Assembly: GCF_001051995.2 (NCBI RefSeq)
Contig: NZ_CP014646.1
Location: 4,030,001 to 4,094,000, forward strand
DNA: 64,000 bases
Reading direction: 5' to 3'
DNA from: Thauera humireducens
GTDB taxonomy: Bacteria; Pseudomonadota; Gammaproteobacteria; Burkholderiales; Rhodocyclaceae
In this document: positions 17,599 through 27,707 of the stretch, piece after piece
Layout: each line of letters begins with the position of its first letter
Numbering within the stretch: position 1 is the first letter of the stretch
The notes under the pieces: model-generated
Databases searched by the model: none
The model's input: only the letters and a program-made list of their open reading frames with translations
Told to the model about the DNA's origin: nothing
Position numbers and translations under genes: made by a program

Positions 17599-18294
17599 AT
17601 GAACAAGCTTCTCGACCGCCTCGAGGAATTCATCATCGGTTCGCTGATGGCCGTGGCGACGATCGTGATCTTCATCTCGGTGGTGCATCGCTACCTTTCC
17701 GGCTATGAGATTCCCGTGCTGCAGGACTGGCTGCTCGACATGAACGTCGGCTGGGCCCAGGAGTTCTGCATCATCCTCTTCGTGTGGATGGCCAAGTTTG
17801 GCGCCGCCTACGGCGTGCGCACCGGCATCCACGTCGGCGTGGACATCCTGGTCAACAAGCTCTCCGGCACCCCGCGCGCGGCGCTGATCCAGGCTGGCCT
17901 GGTGTGCGGTGTGATCTTCACCGGCCTGATCGGCATCTTCGGTGCGCTGTTCGTGTGGGAGAACGGCATGGCCTACGAGACGCTGAGCCTGCTTGGCCGC
18001 GACACTAGTGACTTCTTCGAGGGGCCGACCACGCCCGACCTGGAGTGGCCGACCTGGATGGTCTACTCGGCCGTGCCGCTGGGCTCCTTCCTGATGTGCT
18101 ACCGCTTCCTGCAGGTGATGGTGAGCTTCGCCCGCAGCGGCGAGTTGCCGACGCACGACCACGGCCATGTCGAAGGCCTGGACGAGGTGGACGACGAAAA
18201 CGTGCTGCTCGGAGGCGAGTCGATCTCGATCGCCGAAGACATCGAGCACGCCAACCGTGGGGCCGACGCGAAGCGTCCGGGCCACGGCAAGTGA
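17599..18294 (+). CDS. dctQ: C4-dicarboxylate TRAP small permease DctQ
   Basis: This 231-aa small permease has four TM helices (first 'IIGSLMAVATIVIFISVVHR') and the conserved 'VGWAQEFCIILFVWMAKFGA' segment with 'GVRTGIHVGVDILVNKL'. The C-terminal ~45 residues are acidic and hydrophilic with His residues ('THDHGHVEGLDEVDDENVLL'). It links DctP to DctM in the inner membrane. dctM follows after 13 bp. Confidence 0.94.
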   Translation: MNKLLDRLEEFIIGSLMAVATIVIFISVVHRYLSGYEIPVLQDWLLDMNVGWAQEFCIILFVWMAKFGAAYGVRTGIHVGVDILVNKLSGTPRAALIQAGLVCGVIFTGLIGIFGALFVWENGMAYETLSLLGRDTSDFFEGPTTPDLEWPTWMVYSAVPLGSFLMCYRFLQVMVSFARSGELPTHDHGHVEGLDEVDDENVLLGGESISIAEDIEHANRGADAKRPGHGK

Positions 18295-18307
18295 GGAGGA
18301 CGACATC

Positions 18308-19594
18308 ATGACCAACACGATTGCAATCTTTGGCCTGCTCGTCGTCCTGATGGCGATCGGCATGCCGGTGGGCGTGGCGCTCGGCCTCACGGTGCTGAGC
18401 TTCATGTTCATCTTCACCGACGTGCCGCTCGAGTCGGTGGCGCTCAAGATGTTCACCGGCATCGAGAAGTTCGAGATCATGGCGATCCCGTTCTTCATCC
18501 TCGCCGGCAACTTCCTGACCCACGGCGGGGTGGCGCGACGCATGATCAACTTCGCCACCGCGATGGTCGGCCACCTGCGTGGCGGTCTGGGCATGTCGGC
18601 GGTGCTGGCCTGCGCGCTGTTCGCTGCGGTGTCGGGTTCCAGTCCGGCGACCGTGGTGGCGATCGGCTCGATCCTGATCCCGGCGATGATCAAGCAGGGC
18701 TACCCGGTGCGCTTCGGCGCCGGTGTGGTGGCCTCGGCAGGCGGCCTGGGGATCCTGATCCCGCCGTCCATCGTCATGGTGATGTATTCGGTTACGACCA
18801 ACTCCTCGGTTGGGGCGCTGTTCATGGCAGGGGTGATCCCGGGCCTGCTGCTGGCCTTCATGCTCGGTCTGACGACCTGGTACGTGGCACGCAAGAACAA
18901 CTATCCGACACTGCCGACGGTCAGCTGGGGCGATCGCCTCAAGGCCTTCCGCAAGGCGTTCTGGGGGCTGATGCTGATCGTGGTGGTGATGGGCGGCATC
19001 TACTCGGGCATGTTCACGCCGACCGAGGCGGCGGCGATGAGCGCGGTCTATGCGTTCTTCATCGCGGTGTTCGTGTACAAGGACCTGACCCTCAGGCAGA
19101 TCCCGCGCGTGCTGCTGGATTCGGCCAACATGAGCGCGATGCTGCTGTTCATCATCGCCAGCGCGGTGCTGTTCTCCTTCATCCTGACCAGCGAGCAGAT
19201 CCCGCAGCGCATGGCCGACGCCATCGTCGCCAGCGGCATGGGCCCGATCGGCTTCCTGATCGTGGTGAACATCCTGCTGCTGGTGGCCGGTGCGCTGATG
19301 GAGCCGTCGTCGATCATTCTGATCCTGGCGCCGATCCTGTTCCCGGTGGCCGTGGCGCTGGGGATCGACCCGATCCACTTCGGCGTGATGATCGTGGTTA
19401 ACATGGAAATCGGCATGATCACCCCGCCGGTGGGCCTGAACCTGTTCGTGGCGAGCGGCATCACCAAGGCCGGCCTCACCGAGATGAGCAAGGCGGTGAT
19501 GCCCTGGCTGTACACGATGCTGGTGTTCCTGATGCTGATCACCTACATCCCGAGCATCTCGACCTTCCTGCCCAAGGCGCTCGGCATGATGTAA
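18308..19594 (+). CDS. dctM: C4-dicarboxylate TRAP large permease DctM
   Basis: This 428-aa large permease has the usual DctM length and about 12 TM helices. Motifs seen are 'SGSSPATVVAIGSILIPAMI', 'GLGILIPPSIVMVMYSV', 'GMFTPTEAAAMSAVYAFF' and 'MITPPVGLNLFVASGITKAG'. It imports C4-dicarboxylates with Na+. GAGGAGGA precedes the start. It is the last gene of the dctPQM operon and is followed by a strong hairpin terminator. Confidence 0.96.
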   Translation: MTNTIAIFGLLVVLMAIGMPVGVALGLTVLSFMFIFTDVPLESVALKMFTGIEKFEIMAIPFFILAGNFLTHGGVARRMINFATAMVGHLRGGLGMSAVLACALFAAVSGSSPATVVAIGSILIPAMIKQGYPVRFGAGVVASAGGLGILIPPSIVMVMYSVTTNSSVGALFMAGVIPGLLLAFMLGLTTWYVARKNNYPTLPTVSWGDRLKAFRKAFWGLMLIVVVMGGIYSGMFTPTEAAAMSAVYAFFIAVFVYKDLTLRQIPRVLLDSANMSAMLLFIIASAVLFSFILTSEQIPQRMADAIVASGMGPIGFLIVVNILLLVAGALMEPSSIILILAPILFPVAVALGIDPIHFGVMIVVNMEIGMITPPVGLNLFVASGITKAGLTEMSKAVMPWLYTMLVFLMLITYIPSISTFLPKALGMM

Positions 19595-19641
19595 ACCCTG
19601 CGGCCCGGTCGCCTGTGACGGTCGGGCTGGCAGTTTTTTCG

Positions 19642-19680
19642 ATCCCCGTGCGGCGGTGACGCCCTGCGGGGATTGTCTTT
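19642..19680 (+). terminator. Terminator of dctPQM
   Basis: ATCCCCG (19642-19648) pairs with CGGGGAT (19667-19673), with an inner GGCG-GTGA-CGCC hairpin, followed by TGTCTTTT. A second, smaller stem GCCCG/CGGGC at 19603-19627 before a six-T run (19634-19639) precedes it. This accounts for most of the 221-bp gap before ndk. Confidence 0.7.
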
Positions 19681-19815
19681 TCCGGGGGCGCTGCGCTTGC
19701 GTCGGCTTACATTCGCGCTTGCCTCGAGCGCATCGGTGTAACGCGAAACCTGTTAAAATTTCGCGCTTTTTTCTTAACCTCGCGCTTCCCTAGAGCGCAG
19801 TCCCGGAGTTTTTCC

Positions 19816-20241
19816 ATGGCAATCGAACGCACCCTGTCCATCATCAAGCCCGACGCCGTCGCCAAGAACGTGATCGGCCAGATCTACGCCCGCTTCGAAG
19901 GCGCTGGCCTGAAGATCATCGCCGCCAAGATGGCTCACCTGTCCGAGCGTGAGGCCGGCGAGTTCTACGCCGTGCACAAGGAGCGTCCCTTCTTCAAGGA
20001 TCTGGTGTCCTTCATGACCTCCGGCCCGGTGATGATCCAGTGCCTCGAGGGCGAGAACGCCATCGCCAAGAACCGTGAGCTGATGGGCGCCACCGACCCG
20101 AAGAAGGCCGACAAGGGCACCATCCGCGCCGACTTCGCCGAGTCGATCGACGCCAACGCCGTGCACGGCTCCGACGCGCCGGAAACCGCTGCCGTTGAAG
20201 TGGCGTTCTTCTTCCCCGGCATGAACGTTTACTCGCGCTAA
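19816..20241 (+). CDS. ndk: Nucleoside diphosphate kinase
   Basis: This 141-aa enzyme transfers the gamma phosphate of NTPs to NDPs through a phospho-histidine. The protein starts '[20 protein letters not shown]', and the active-site His is in '[20 protein letters not shown]'. Length and both motifs are standard. It is the first gene of the ndk-rlmN-pilW-rodZ-ispG-hisS row common in betaproteobacteria. Confidence 0.98.
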   Translation: MAIERTLSIIKPDAVAKNVIGQIYARFEGAGLKIIAAKMAHLSEREAGEFYAVHKERPFFKDLVSFMTSGPVMIQCLEGENAIAKNRELMGATDPKKADKGTIRADFAESIDANAVHGSDAPETAAVEVAFFFPGMNVYSR

Positions 20242-20253
20242 GCGGTCCGTTCC

Positions 20254-20314
20254 AACGGCCCGTCGCGCACGTTTCGCGGTGCCCGAGCACCGCGCGCGGC
20301 GTGGTCGGGCCGTT
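20254..20314 (+). terminator. Branched inverted repeat after ndk
   Basis: AACGGCCCG (20254-20262) pairs with CGGGCCGTT (20306-20314), and inside it CGCGGTGC-CCGA-GCACCGCG forms a second perfect hairpin. The T-tract is weak, so it may act as a Rho-assisted terminator or a 3' stabiliser between ndk and rlmN. Confidence 0.5.
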
Positions 20315-20367
20315 TGCATTACGGCGGGCGGTTTTACCTCCCGCCTTGAAAAAGTGATGTTTCAGGC

Positions 20368-21504
20368 ATGAGCACAACCAATCCGGTCAATCTGCTCGAC
20401 TTCGATGTCGATGGCCTCGTCGCCTGGTTCGCCGGGCTGGGCGAGAAGCCCTTCCGCGCCCGCCAGGTGATGCGCTGGATGCATCACGAGGGCTGTGACG
20501 ATTTCGATGCGATGACCGACGTCGCCAAGTCGCTGCGCGCAAAGCTGAAGGACATCGCCGTGATCCGTCCGCCGGTGCCGGTGCGCGATTCGATCTCGGC
20601 CGACGGCACGCGCAAGTGGCTGCTCGACGTGGGCAACGCCAATGCGGTCGAGACCGTGTTCATCCCTGAAACCAACCGCGGCACGCTGTGCGTGTCCTCG
20701 CAGGCCGGCTGTGCGCTCGACTGCGCGTTCTGCTCGACCGGCAAGCAGGGCTTCAACCGCAACCTGAGCGCGGCCGAGATCATCGGTCAGCTGTGGCTGG
20801 CCAACAAGCTGCTGGGCGCCGCGCGCGATTCGGCCCTGGACCTCGAAGCCGGCGAGAAGGACAACGGCCGCATCATCAGCAACGTGGTGATGATGGGCAT
20901 GGGCGAGCCGCTGGCCAACTTCGACAACGTCGTCACCGCCCTGCGCCTGATGCTGGACGACCATGCCTACGGCCTGTCGCGCCGCCGCGTCACGGTGTCG
21001 ACCTCGGGCATCGTGCCGGCGATGGACCGCCTGCGTGAGGAGTGCCCGGTGGCGCTCGCCGTGTCGCTGCATGCCTCCAACGACGCGCTGCGCGACCGCC
21101 TGGTGCCGATCAACCAGAAGTACCCGCTGCGCGAGCTGATGGCGGCATGCCAGCGTTACCTCGAGCGCGCGCCGCGCGACTTCGTCACCTTCGAGTACGT
21201 GATGCTCGACGGCGTGAATGACACCGAGGCGCATGCGCGCGAACTCGTCGCCCTGGTGCGCGACGTGCCGTGCAAGTTCAACCTGATTCCGTTCAACCCT
21301 TTCCCGAATTCGGGCTTCCTGCGCTCCCCGGCCGAACGTATCCGCCGTTTTGCCGGTATCCTGATTGACGCCGGCATTGTCACGACCACGCGCAAGACAC
21401 GTGGCGACGACGTCGATGCGGCCTGCGGCCAGCTCGCCGGCCAGGTTCAGGACAAGACGCGGCGCACGGTGCGCCTGAAACAGGTCATGGAGGATCGTTC
21501 ATGA
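20368..21504 (+). CDS. rlmN: Dual-specificity 23S rRNA/tRNA adenine-C2 methyltransferase
   Basis: This 378-aa radical SAM enzyme methylates A2503 of 23S rRNA and A37 of some tRNAs. The radical SAM motif C-x3-C-x2-C is in '[15 protein letters not shown]', followed by '[20 protein letters not shown]'. The C-terminal cysteine needed for the methylated-Cys mechanism is probably that in '[13 protein letters not shown]'. The last codons overlap the pilW start (21501-21504). Confidence 0.97.
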   Translation: MSTTNPVNLLDFDVDGLVAWFAGLGEKPFRARQVMRWMHHEGCDDFDAMTDVAKSLRAKLKDIAVIRPPVPVRDSISADGTRKWLLDVGNANAVETVFIPETNRGTLCVSSQAGCALDCAFCSTGKQGFNRNLSAAEIIGQLWLANKLLGAARDSALDLEAGEKDNGRIISNVVMMGMGEPLANFDNVVTALRLMLDDHAYGLSRRRVTVSTSGIVPAMDRLREECPVALAVSLHASNDALRDRLVPINQKYPLRELMAACQRYLERAPRDFVTFEYVMLDGVNDTEAHARELVALVRDVPCKFNLIPFNPFPNSGFLRSPAERIRRFAGILIDAGIVTTTRKTRGDDVDAACGQLAGQVQDKTRRTVRLKQVMEDRS

Positions 21505-22307
21505 AGCGCAGGTTCGCGCTGGCCGCCTTGTTGGTGGCGGTCGTGGTGGCAGGTGGTTGTGCAACGATGCCCGCAGGCCAGTCGGGGACCTCGGCCTCGG
21601 TCACTCGCCCGATGTCTGACATCACGCCGGCGACGCCTGCCGAATCGCGCGCCCGCGTCCACGTCGACCTCGGCATGGCCTATTTCGAGATTGGCCGCTA
21701 CGACGTGGCGCTCGACGAGGCGCGCATTGCGCTGAATGACAGTCCGGGCTACGCGCCGGCCTACCACCTCCTGGGCTTGGCCTACATGCTGATCGAGGAG
21801 AGTGCTGCGGCAAGGCAGAATTTCGAGGCGGCGCTCAATGCTGCGCCGGGCGACCCGGACTTCAACAACAGCTACGGCTGGTTCCTGTGCACCCAGGGCG
21901 AGGAACTGCGCGGGCTCGAACGTCTCGCACAGGCGGCCCGGAATCCGTATTTCCGTTACGCCACACGATCCCATACCAATGCCGGACTCTGCCATCTCCG
22001 GCTGAAGGATGATGCGGCCGCCGAAGGTCAGTTCCTGGCTGCAATCCAGGCTGATCCGTCGAACCGTCAGGCGCTGTATCAGCTGGCCGATATTGCCTAC
22101 CGCGGCGGGCGTTATGATCAGGCCCGCACGCACCTGATCCGTCTGCACCAGCAGGCCGAACCGACCGCGGCGTCGGCATGGCTCGGCCTGCGTACCGAGC
22201 GCCGGCTGGGTAACCGCGATGCCGAGGCGAGCTATGCGTCGCAACTGGGCAGCCGCTTTGCCGAGTCAAACGAGTACCAGTCGATGATCCAAGGGAAGTT
22301 CGAGTGA
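21501..22307 (+). CDS. pilW: Type IV pilus biogenesis lipoprotein (TPR)
   Basis: This 268-aa lipoprotein (PilW/PilF) is the pilotin that helps PilQ secretin assemble in the outer membrane. A signal peptide ends in the lipobox VAGGC with C20 as lipidated residue. About five TPR repeats follow (e.g. '[20 protein letters not shown]', '[20 protein letters not shown]'). The 'NNSYGWFLC' motif is typical. It is coupled to rlmN by a 4-bp overlap and to rodZ by another (22304-22307). Confidence 0.9.
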   Translation: MKRRFALAALLVAVVVAGGCATMPAGQSGTSASVTRPMSDITPATPAESRARVHVDLGMAYFEIGRYDVALDEARIALNDSPGYAPAYHLLGLAYMLIEESAAARQNFEAALNAAPGDPDFNNSYGWFLCTQGEELRGLERLAQAARNPYFRYATRSHTNAGLCHLRLKDDAAAEGQFLAAIQADPSNRQALYQLADIAYRGGRYDQARTHLIRLHQQAEPTAASAWLGLRTERRLGNRDAEASYASQLGSRFAESNEYQSMIQGKFE

Positions 22308-23272
22308 GCAACGATCAGTCGCTTGAATTGACGGCTGGCAGCGCCCATGACGACGTCCGCTCGCCCGGTGCCGCGCTGCGAGCGGCGCGCGAGGCGCGCG
22401 GCGAAAGCGTGGCCGAGGTCGCCTTTGCGCTGAAACTCAATCCGCGGCAGATTGCCGCGCTCGAGGCGGACGACTTTGCGGCGCTGCCCGGCACGGCCTT
22501 CGTACGCGGCTTCCTGCGCAACTACGCGCGTTATGTGGGGCTCGACCCTGCGCCCCTGCTCGCTGGAGTCGAGCGCCTGGGCGGGCAGGGCGATGTAGAC
22601 CTGTCGCCGATCCGCAATGCCGATGGCGAACTGCCGTCCGGTGGCAGTGCCCCCCGACTCGGCGCCGCCTCAGTGCGGTGGATCGTGCTGCTGCTGGTGG
22701 CGGCCTTGCTGGCGGGCTGGTATTTCGACTGGTTCCGCACCGAGCCGGTGAGCGTCGAGCGTATGCTGGAGACGCCGGCAGCCGATTCGGCCGCCCTCGA
22801 TGCGCAGCCGGCTGCCGTGCCGTCGGCGGCGGTCGAGGAGGCGCCGGCAGGCTCCGCGGGGTCGCCGGCCGATGTGGCAATCCCGACGCCTCCGGCGCCC
22901 GGCACTGCGCCCGCCGAACAGCCGGCGGCCGTGCCCGTGGCGCCGGCGCAACCCGTGAGCGCTGCCCAGCCCGCACCGCCGGTCGCGGCTGACGCGGCGA
23001 CCGGCGCAGGTGACGTGCCGGTGCCGCCGGTGTCCGGACGCCAGCTCGCATTCCGCTTCGCGGGCGAGTCCTGGGTCGAAGTGCGGGATGCGACGGGCAC
23101 CATCATCTATTCCGGCGTCAATCGCCCCGGTTCCGAGCGCAATGTGCAAGGTACGCCGCCGTTTGCGCTGGTGATCGGCAATGCGACGAGCGTGGCGCTC
23201 GAGTTCGACGGCAAGCCGGTCGATCTGGCGCCGCATACCAAGGTCTCGGTGGCAAGGCTCACCGTCAAGTAA
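22304..23272 (+). CDS. rodZ: RodZ-like cytoskeletal HTH membrane protein
   Basis: This 322-aa protein has an N-terminal Xre-type HTH domain (~22-90, 'RGESVAEVAFALKLNPRQIA'), one TM helix near 124-142 ('IVLLLVAALLAGWYF'), a long Ala/Pro-rich periplasmic linker (~150-240) and a C-terminal beta-rich DUF4115 domain ('GESWVEVRDATGTIIYSGVN'). RodZ couples MreB filaments to the cell-wall elongation machine. The gene sits between pilW and ispG, as is common in betaproteobacteria. Confidence 0.9.
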   Translation: MSNDQSLELTAGSAHDDVRSPGAALRAAREARGESVAEVAFALKLNPRQIAALEADDFAALPGTAFVRGFLRNYARYVGLDPAPLLAGVERLGGQGDVDLSPIRNADGELPSGGSAPRLGAASVRWIVLLLVAALLAGWYFDWFRTEPVSVERMLETPAADSAALDAQPAAVPSAAVEEAPAGSAGSPADVAIPTPPAPGTAPAEQPAAVPVAPAQPVSAAQPAPPVAADAATGAGDVPVPPVSGRQLAFRFAGESWVEVRDATGTIIYSGVNRPGSERNVQGTPPFALVIGNATSVALEFDGKPVDLAPHTKVSVARLTVK

Positions 23273-23287
23273 CCCCTGTCGATCAAG

Positions 23288-24547
23288 ATGACGCAAGACT
23301 TCTCGCACTCTCCCATCGAAGCATCTCCCCTGTCCCGGCGTCTCACGCGCGAGGTCGTCATCGGCCGCGTTCGCGTGGGCGGCGGGGCGCCGGTCGTCGT
23401 GCAATCGATGACTAACACCGATACCGCCGATGTGCTCGGTACCGCGATGCAGGTCGCCGAGCTGGCGCGCGCGGGGTCCGAGATCGTGCGCATCACCGTG
23501 AACAACGAGGCGGCCGCGAAGGCCGTGCCGCACGTCCGCGACCGTCTGCTGGCGCTCAACATGGATGTGCCGCTGGTCGGCGACTTCCACTACAACGGCC
23601 ACAAGCTGCTGACCGATTTCCCCGCCTGCGCCGAGGCGCTTGCCAAGTTCCGCATCAACCCCGGCAACGTCGGTGCGGGCAGCAAGCGCGACCCTCAGTT
23701 CGCAGCCATCGTCGAGCTCGCCTGCCGCTACGACAAGCCGGTGCGTATCGGCGTCAACTGGGGCAGTCTCGACCAGTCGGTGCTGGCCCGCATCATGGAC
23801 GCCAACGCCACGCGCGCCGAGCCGCGTGACGCCGGTGCGGTGATGCGCGAGGCGCTCGTCGTTTCCGCGCTCGAGTCGGCCGCGAAGGCTGAGGAATACG
23901 GACTGCCCGGCAACCGCATCATCCTGTCGGCCAAGGTTTCGAGCGTGCAGGATCTGATCGCGGTGTACCGCGACCTTGCCCGCCGCAGCGATTACGCCCT
24001 GCACCTCGGCCTCACCGAGGCGGGCATGGGCAGCAAGGGCATCGTCGGCTCCACCGCCGCGCTGGCCGTGCTGCTGCAGGAAGGCATCGGCGACACCATC
24101 CGCATCTCGCTGACGCCCGAGCCGGGTGGCAGTCGCACGCAGGAGGTGGTGGTCGCGCAGGAGATCCTGCAGACCATGGGCCTGCGCGCGTTCACGCCGA
24201 TGGTTACTGCCTGCCCGGGTTGCGGGCGCACCACAAGCACCTTCTTCCAGGAACTTGCGTCGGGCATTCAGGACTATGTGCGTGCCCAGATGCCGGTGTG
24301 GCGCGAGCAGTACGATGGCGTCGAGAACATGACCCTGGCGGTGATGGGCTGCGTGGTGAATGGCCCGGGGGAGTCCAAGCATGCCAACATCGGCATCTCG
24401 CTCCCCGGCACCGGCGAGACGCCTGCGGCGCCCGTGTATGTGGATGGCGAGAAGGTCGTGACCCTGCGGGGCGACAACATTGCTGCCGAGTTCAAGGCCA
24501 TCGTGGACAACTACGTGGCCACCAAGTACGTGAAGAAGGGCGGCTGA
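23288..24547 (+). CDS. ispG: 4-hydroxy-3-methylbut-2-en-1-yl diphosphate synthase
   Basis: This 419-aa enzyme (IspG/GcpE) makes HMBPP in the MEP isoprenoid pathway using a [4Fe-4S] cluster. The start region '[20 protein letters not shown]' and '[12 protein letters not shown]' are typical. Cluster cysteines are in '[10 protein letters not shown]' and '[20 protein letters not shown]'. Length fits the long proteobacterial form. Confidence 0.97.
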   Translation: MTQDFSHSPIEASPLSRRLTREVVIGRVRVGGGAPVVVQSMTNTDTADVLGTAMQVAELARAGSEIVRITVNNEAAAKAVPHVRDRLLALNMDVPLVGDFHYNGHKLLTDFPACAEALAKFRINPGNVGAGSKRDPQFAAIVELACRYDKPVRIGVNWGSLDQSVLARIMDANATRAEPRDAGAVMREALVVSALESAAKAEEYGLPGNRIILSAKVSSVQDLIAVYRDLARRSDYALHLGLTEAGMGSKGIVGSTAALAVLLQEGIGDTIRISLTPEPGGSRTQEVVVAQEILQTMGLRAFTPMVTACPGCGRTTSTFFQELASGIQDYVRAQMPVWREQYDGVENMTLAVMGCVVNGPGESKHANIGISLPGTGETPAAPVYVDGEKVVTLRGDNIAAEFKAIVDNYVATKYVKKGG

Positions 24548-24606
24548 GGGCCGCGCCGCAAGATAACAACAGCGCATCGACGCAACAGACCAAAGACCAA
24601 GCACCC

Positions 24607-25902
24607 ATGAGCCAGACCTTGCAGGCCGTGCGCGGGATGAACGACATCCTGCCCGACGACGCCGAAACCTGGGAATACTTCGAAGACATCGTGCGCGACT
24701 GGCTGCAGAGCTACGGCTACCGCCCGATCCGCATGCCCCTCGTCGAACCGACGCCCCTTTTCAAGCGTGCCATCGGTGAGGTGACCGACATCGTCGAGAA
24801 GGAGATGTACTCCTTCGAGGACGCGCTGAACGGCGAGCACCTGACCTTGCGCCCCGAAGGCACGGCGTCCTGCGTGCGTGCGGCGATCCAGCACAATCTG
24901 GTCGCATCCGGCGGGCCGCAGCGGCTGTACTACTACGGGCCGATGTTCCGCCACGAGCGTCCGCAGAAAGGGCGCTATCGGCAGTTTCACCAGATCGGTG
25001 TCGAGGCGCTGGGTTTTGCCGGACCGGACACCGATGCCGAACTGATCCTGATGTGCGCCCGCCTGTGGGAAGACCTCGGGCTGGAGGATGTCGCGCTCGA
25101 GATCAACTCGCTCGGCGCGCCCGATGAGCGTGCCGCACATCGCGCCGCGTTGATCGCCTATCTCGAGCAGCACCAGGACAAGCTCGATGAAGACGGCAAG
25201 CGCCGCCTGTACACCAACCCGCTGCGCATCCTGGACACCAAGAACCCGGATCTGCAGGCAATCGTCGAGGCGGCCCCGAAGCTCGCCGACTACCTCGGCG
25301 AAGCGTCAAAGGCGCACTTCGAGGCCGTGCAGGTCTTCCTCAAGGATGCCGGCATACCGTACCGCATCAATCATCGCCTGGTGCGTGGTCTGGATTACTA
25401 CAACCGTACCGTGTTCGAGTGGGTCACCACACGCCTGGGTGCGCAGGGCACGATCTGCGCTGGCGGACGCTATGACGGTCTGGTTGAGCAGCTGGGAGGG
25501 AAGCCTCAGCCTGCCGCGGGTTTCGCGATCGGTATCGAGCGCCTGCTGCTGCTGTGGAAGGAGTGCGGCGGAGAGGCCGAGCGTCCGGTCGCCGATGCCT
25601 ATGTGGTGCACATGGGAGACGCTGCGGCGCGTGTCGCCTTCCGTGCGGCCGAGGCCTTGCGCGAGCACGGTTTCGCCGCGATCCTGCATTGCGGCGGTGG
25701 CAGCTTCAAGTCGCAGATGAAGAAGGCCGATGGCAGTGGCGCCCCGGTGGCGGTCGTGATCGGCGAGGATGAAGCACTGGCGGGCGAAGTGGGGATCAAG
25801 CCCCTGCGCGGCCCGGGTGGTCAGCAGCGCGTGTCGCTCGAGGCGCTGCCCGAGGCGATGGCCGCACTGCTTTACGGCAACGAAGAAGAAGGGGCTGAAT
25901 GA
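24607..25902 (+). CDS. hisS: Histidyl-tRNA synthetase
   Basis: This 431-aa class II synthetase charges tRNA-His. Class II motif 2 is seen as '[20 protein letters not shown]', the histidine-specific '[16 protein letters not shown]' motif follows, and the C-terminal anticodon-binding domain covers ~330-431. The start at 24607 gives the typical '[18 protein letters not shown]'. The stop overlaps the next gene's start. Confidence 0.98.
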   Translation: MSQTLQAVRGMNDILPDDAETWEYFEDIVRDWLQSYGYRPIRMPLVEPTPLFKRAIGEVTDIVEKEMYSFEDALNGEHLTLRPEGTASCVRAAIQHNLVASGGPQRLYYYGPMFRHERPQKGRYRQFHQIGVEALGFAGPDTDAELILMCARLWEDLGLEDVALEINSLGAPDERAAHRAALIAYLEQHQDKLDEDGKRRLYTNPLRILDTKNPDLQAIVEAAPKLADYLGEASKAHFEAVQVFLKDAGIPYRINHRLVRGLDYYNRTVFEWVTTRLGAQGTICAGGRYDGLVEQLGGKPQPAAGFAIGIERLLLLWKECGGEAERPVADAYVVHMGDAAARVAFRAAEALREHGFAAILHCGGGSFKSQMKKADGSGAPVAVVIGEDEALAGEVGIKPLRGPGGQQRVSLEALPEAMAALLYGNEEEGAE

Positions 25903-26546
25903 TGGCGGTGTACGACCTCGAAGAACAGGAACAGATTTCCGAACTCAAGGCCTGGTGGGCACAGTACGGCACGCTGGTGACGACGATCGCCATGATCGCG
26001 GCGCTGGCGTCGGTCGGCTGGCAGGGCTGGCAGTGGTATCAGAACCGCAACGCGGCCGAGGCCGGTGCCCTGTACTTCGCCGTGCAGCAGGCGGCCGAGC
26101 AGCAGGATGCACAGAAGGCGCGCGATGCCGCCGGCCGCCTGATCGGCGAGTACTCGGGCACGGCCTACGCGCAGCTTGGCGCGCTGCTGTCGGCCGGCGT
26201 GCAGTTCGGTAGTGGTGATCTCGACAATGCGCGTGCCCAGCTCGAGTGGGCTGCGGACAAGGGCAAGGATGCGGCGCTGCGTGATCTGGCCCGCCTGCGC
26301 CTGGCCACGGTGCTGCTGCAGAAGGGTGAGCTCGATGCTGCACTCGCGCGCCTGCAGACCGCGCCGACCGCCACCTATGCCGCCCGCTTCGCCGACCTTC
26401 GCGGCGATGTGCTTGCCGCCCAGGGCAAGGCCGCCGAGGCCCGCGCCGCCTACCAGGCCGCGATCGAGGCGCTGGCCAGCGCCGGCGATCAGGCCACGAC
26501 CCTGCGCGAAGTCGTGCGCGTCAAACTCGAATCCCTGGAAGGCTGA
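25899..26546 (+). CDS. yfgM: YfgM-family membrane-anchored TPR protein
   Basis: This 215-aa protein has a short acidic N-terminus ('[16 protein letters not shown]'), one TM helix (~24-42, '[20 protein letters not shown]') and TPR-like repeats in the periplasm. YfgM in E. coli associates with the SecYEG translocon and PpiD. Its place between hisS and bamB is conserved. Two adjacent ATGs (25899 and 25902) can serve as start; the first overlaps the hisS stop. Confidence 0.92.
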   Translation: MMAVYDLEEQEQISELKAWWAQYGTLVTTIAMIAALASVGWQGWQWYQNRNAAEAGALYFAVQQAAEQQDAQKARDAAGRLIGEYSGTAYAQLGALLSAGVQFGSGDLDNARAQLEWAADKGKDAALRDLARLRLATVLLQKGELDAALARLQTAPTATYAARFADLRGDVLAAQGKAAEARAAYQAAIEALASAGDQATTLREVVRVKLESLEG

Positions 26547-26549
26547 CCG

Positions 26550-27692
26550 ATGAAGCTTGCTTCCCTGCGTGTGGTCCCGCTCGTTGCCGCGATCATCTTG
26601 GCAACCGGTTGCTCGTCCCTCAATCCCTTCGCCAGCGCCAAGCCGAAGCCCGCCGAACTGGTGGACTTCAAGCCCAGTGCCGAGCTCGTTGCGCTGTGGA
26701 GCGCCGACATCGGTGAATCGGGGGCCTATGTGTTCCAGCCGGCAGTCGTCGGCGAGAGCGTCTATGCGGCCGGCGAGGGGGGCGACGTCGCCCGCTTCGA
26801 CAGCGGCCGTCAGGTGTGGCGCGTGGATGCCGATACGCGGCTGTCGGCCGGCGTCGGCTCCGACGGGCGTATCGCCGTGGTGGTCACGGCCAGCGGGATC
26901 GCGGTTGCCTACGACGCGGACAACGGCAGCGAACGCTGGCGCGCCACGATCGGCGCCGAAGTGCTGGCCCAGCCTGCCGTGAGCAGCGATCTGGTCGTGC
27001 TGCGTGCCTCGGATAACCGCCTGATCGCGCTCAGTGCCCGTGATGGCAGCCGGCGCTGGATCTATCAACGGGCGAACCCGCCGCTTGCATTGCGCAACTT
27101 CTCGGGTGTCGTGCTCGAAGGCAGTGTCGTGCTGGCCGGTTTTCCCGGCGGCAAGCTGGTGGTGATCAACGCGGCCAACGGCGGGGCCATCACCGAGCTG
27201 TCGGTGGCGGTACCGCGCGGCTCGACCGAGCTGGAACGCGTGGCCGATGTCGCCGGCACCCCCGTCGTGGGGCGGCGCGAAGTATGTGCCGTGTCCTATC
27301 AAGGGCGTGCGGCCTGCTTCGACACCAGCAATGGCAATGCGCTGTGGGCGCGCGATTTCTCGAGCAGCGTGGGCATGGACCGCGATGCGCGTTTTGCGGT
27401 GATCACCGACGAGGGCGATGCCGTGCACGCGCTCGATGTCTACAGCGGCGCCAGCGTGTGGAAACAGGATTCGATGGCGCGCCGCGCAGTATCGCGTCCG
27501 CTGATCGTCGGCGATCACGTCGTGGTCGGCGATGTCGAAGGCTACGTGCATGCGCTCAGCCGGGATTCCGGGGCTTTTGCCGCGCGTGCGCGCGCCGGCG
27601 ACGGCCCGCTGTCGGCGCCACCACTCGCCTACGGGCGTGGCTTCATCGTGCAGGGCCGTGACGGTGAAATCACCGCCTACGAACTGCGTTAA
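26550..27692 (+). CDS. bamB: Outer-membrane assembly lipoprotein BamB
   Basis: This 380-aa lipoprotein is part of the BAM complex that inserts beta-barrel proteins into the outer membrane. The lipobox is 'LATGCSS' with C21 lipidated. The rest is an eight-bladed PQQ-like beta-propeller, with repeated blades such as 'AVAYDADNGSERWRATIGAE' and 'LIALSARDGSRRWIYQ'. It lies between yfgM and der, the usual order. Confidence 0.96.
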   Translation: MKLASLRVVPLVAAIILATGCSSLNPFASAKPKPAELVDFKPSAELVALWSADIGESGAYVFQPAVVGESVYAAGEGGDVARFDSGRQVWRVDADTRLSAGVGSDGRIAVVVTASGIAVAYDADNGSERWRATIGAEVLAQPAVSSDLVVLRASDNRLIALSARDGSRRWIYQRANPPLALRNFSGVVLEGSVVLAGFPGGKLVVINAANGGAITELSVAVPRGSTELERVADVAGTPVVGRREVCAVSYQGRAACFDTSNGNALWARDFSSSVGMDRDARFAVITDEGDAVHALDVYSGASVWKQDSMARRAVSRPLIVGDHVVVGDVEGYVHALSRDSGAFAARARAGDGPLSAPPLAYGRGFIVQGRDGEITAYELR

Positions 27693-27707
27693 GGCGGATT
27701 ACTTTAA

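Noticed and set aside
16426..18693. A 755-codon minus-strand frame opposite dctPQM
   Set aside because: The TRAP operon on the plus strand is clear and the antisense product looks like no protein family.
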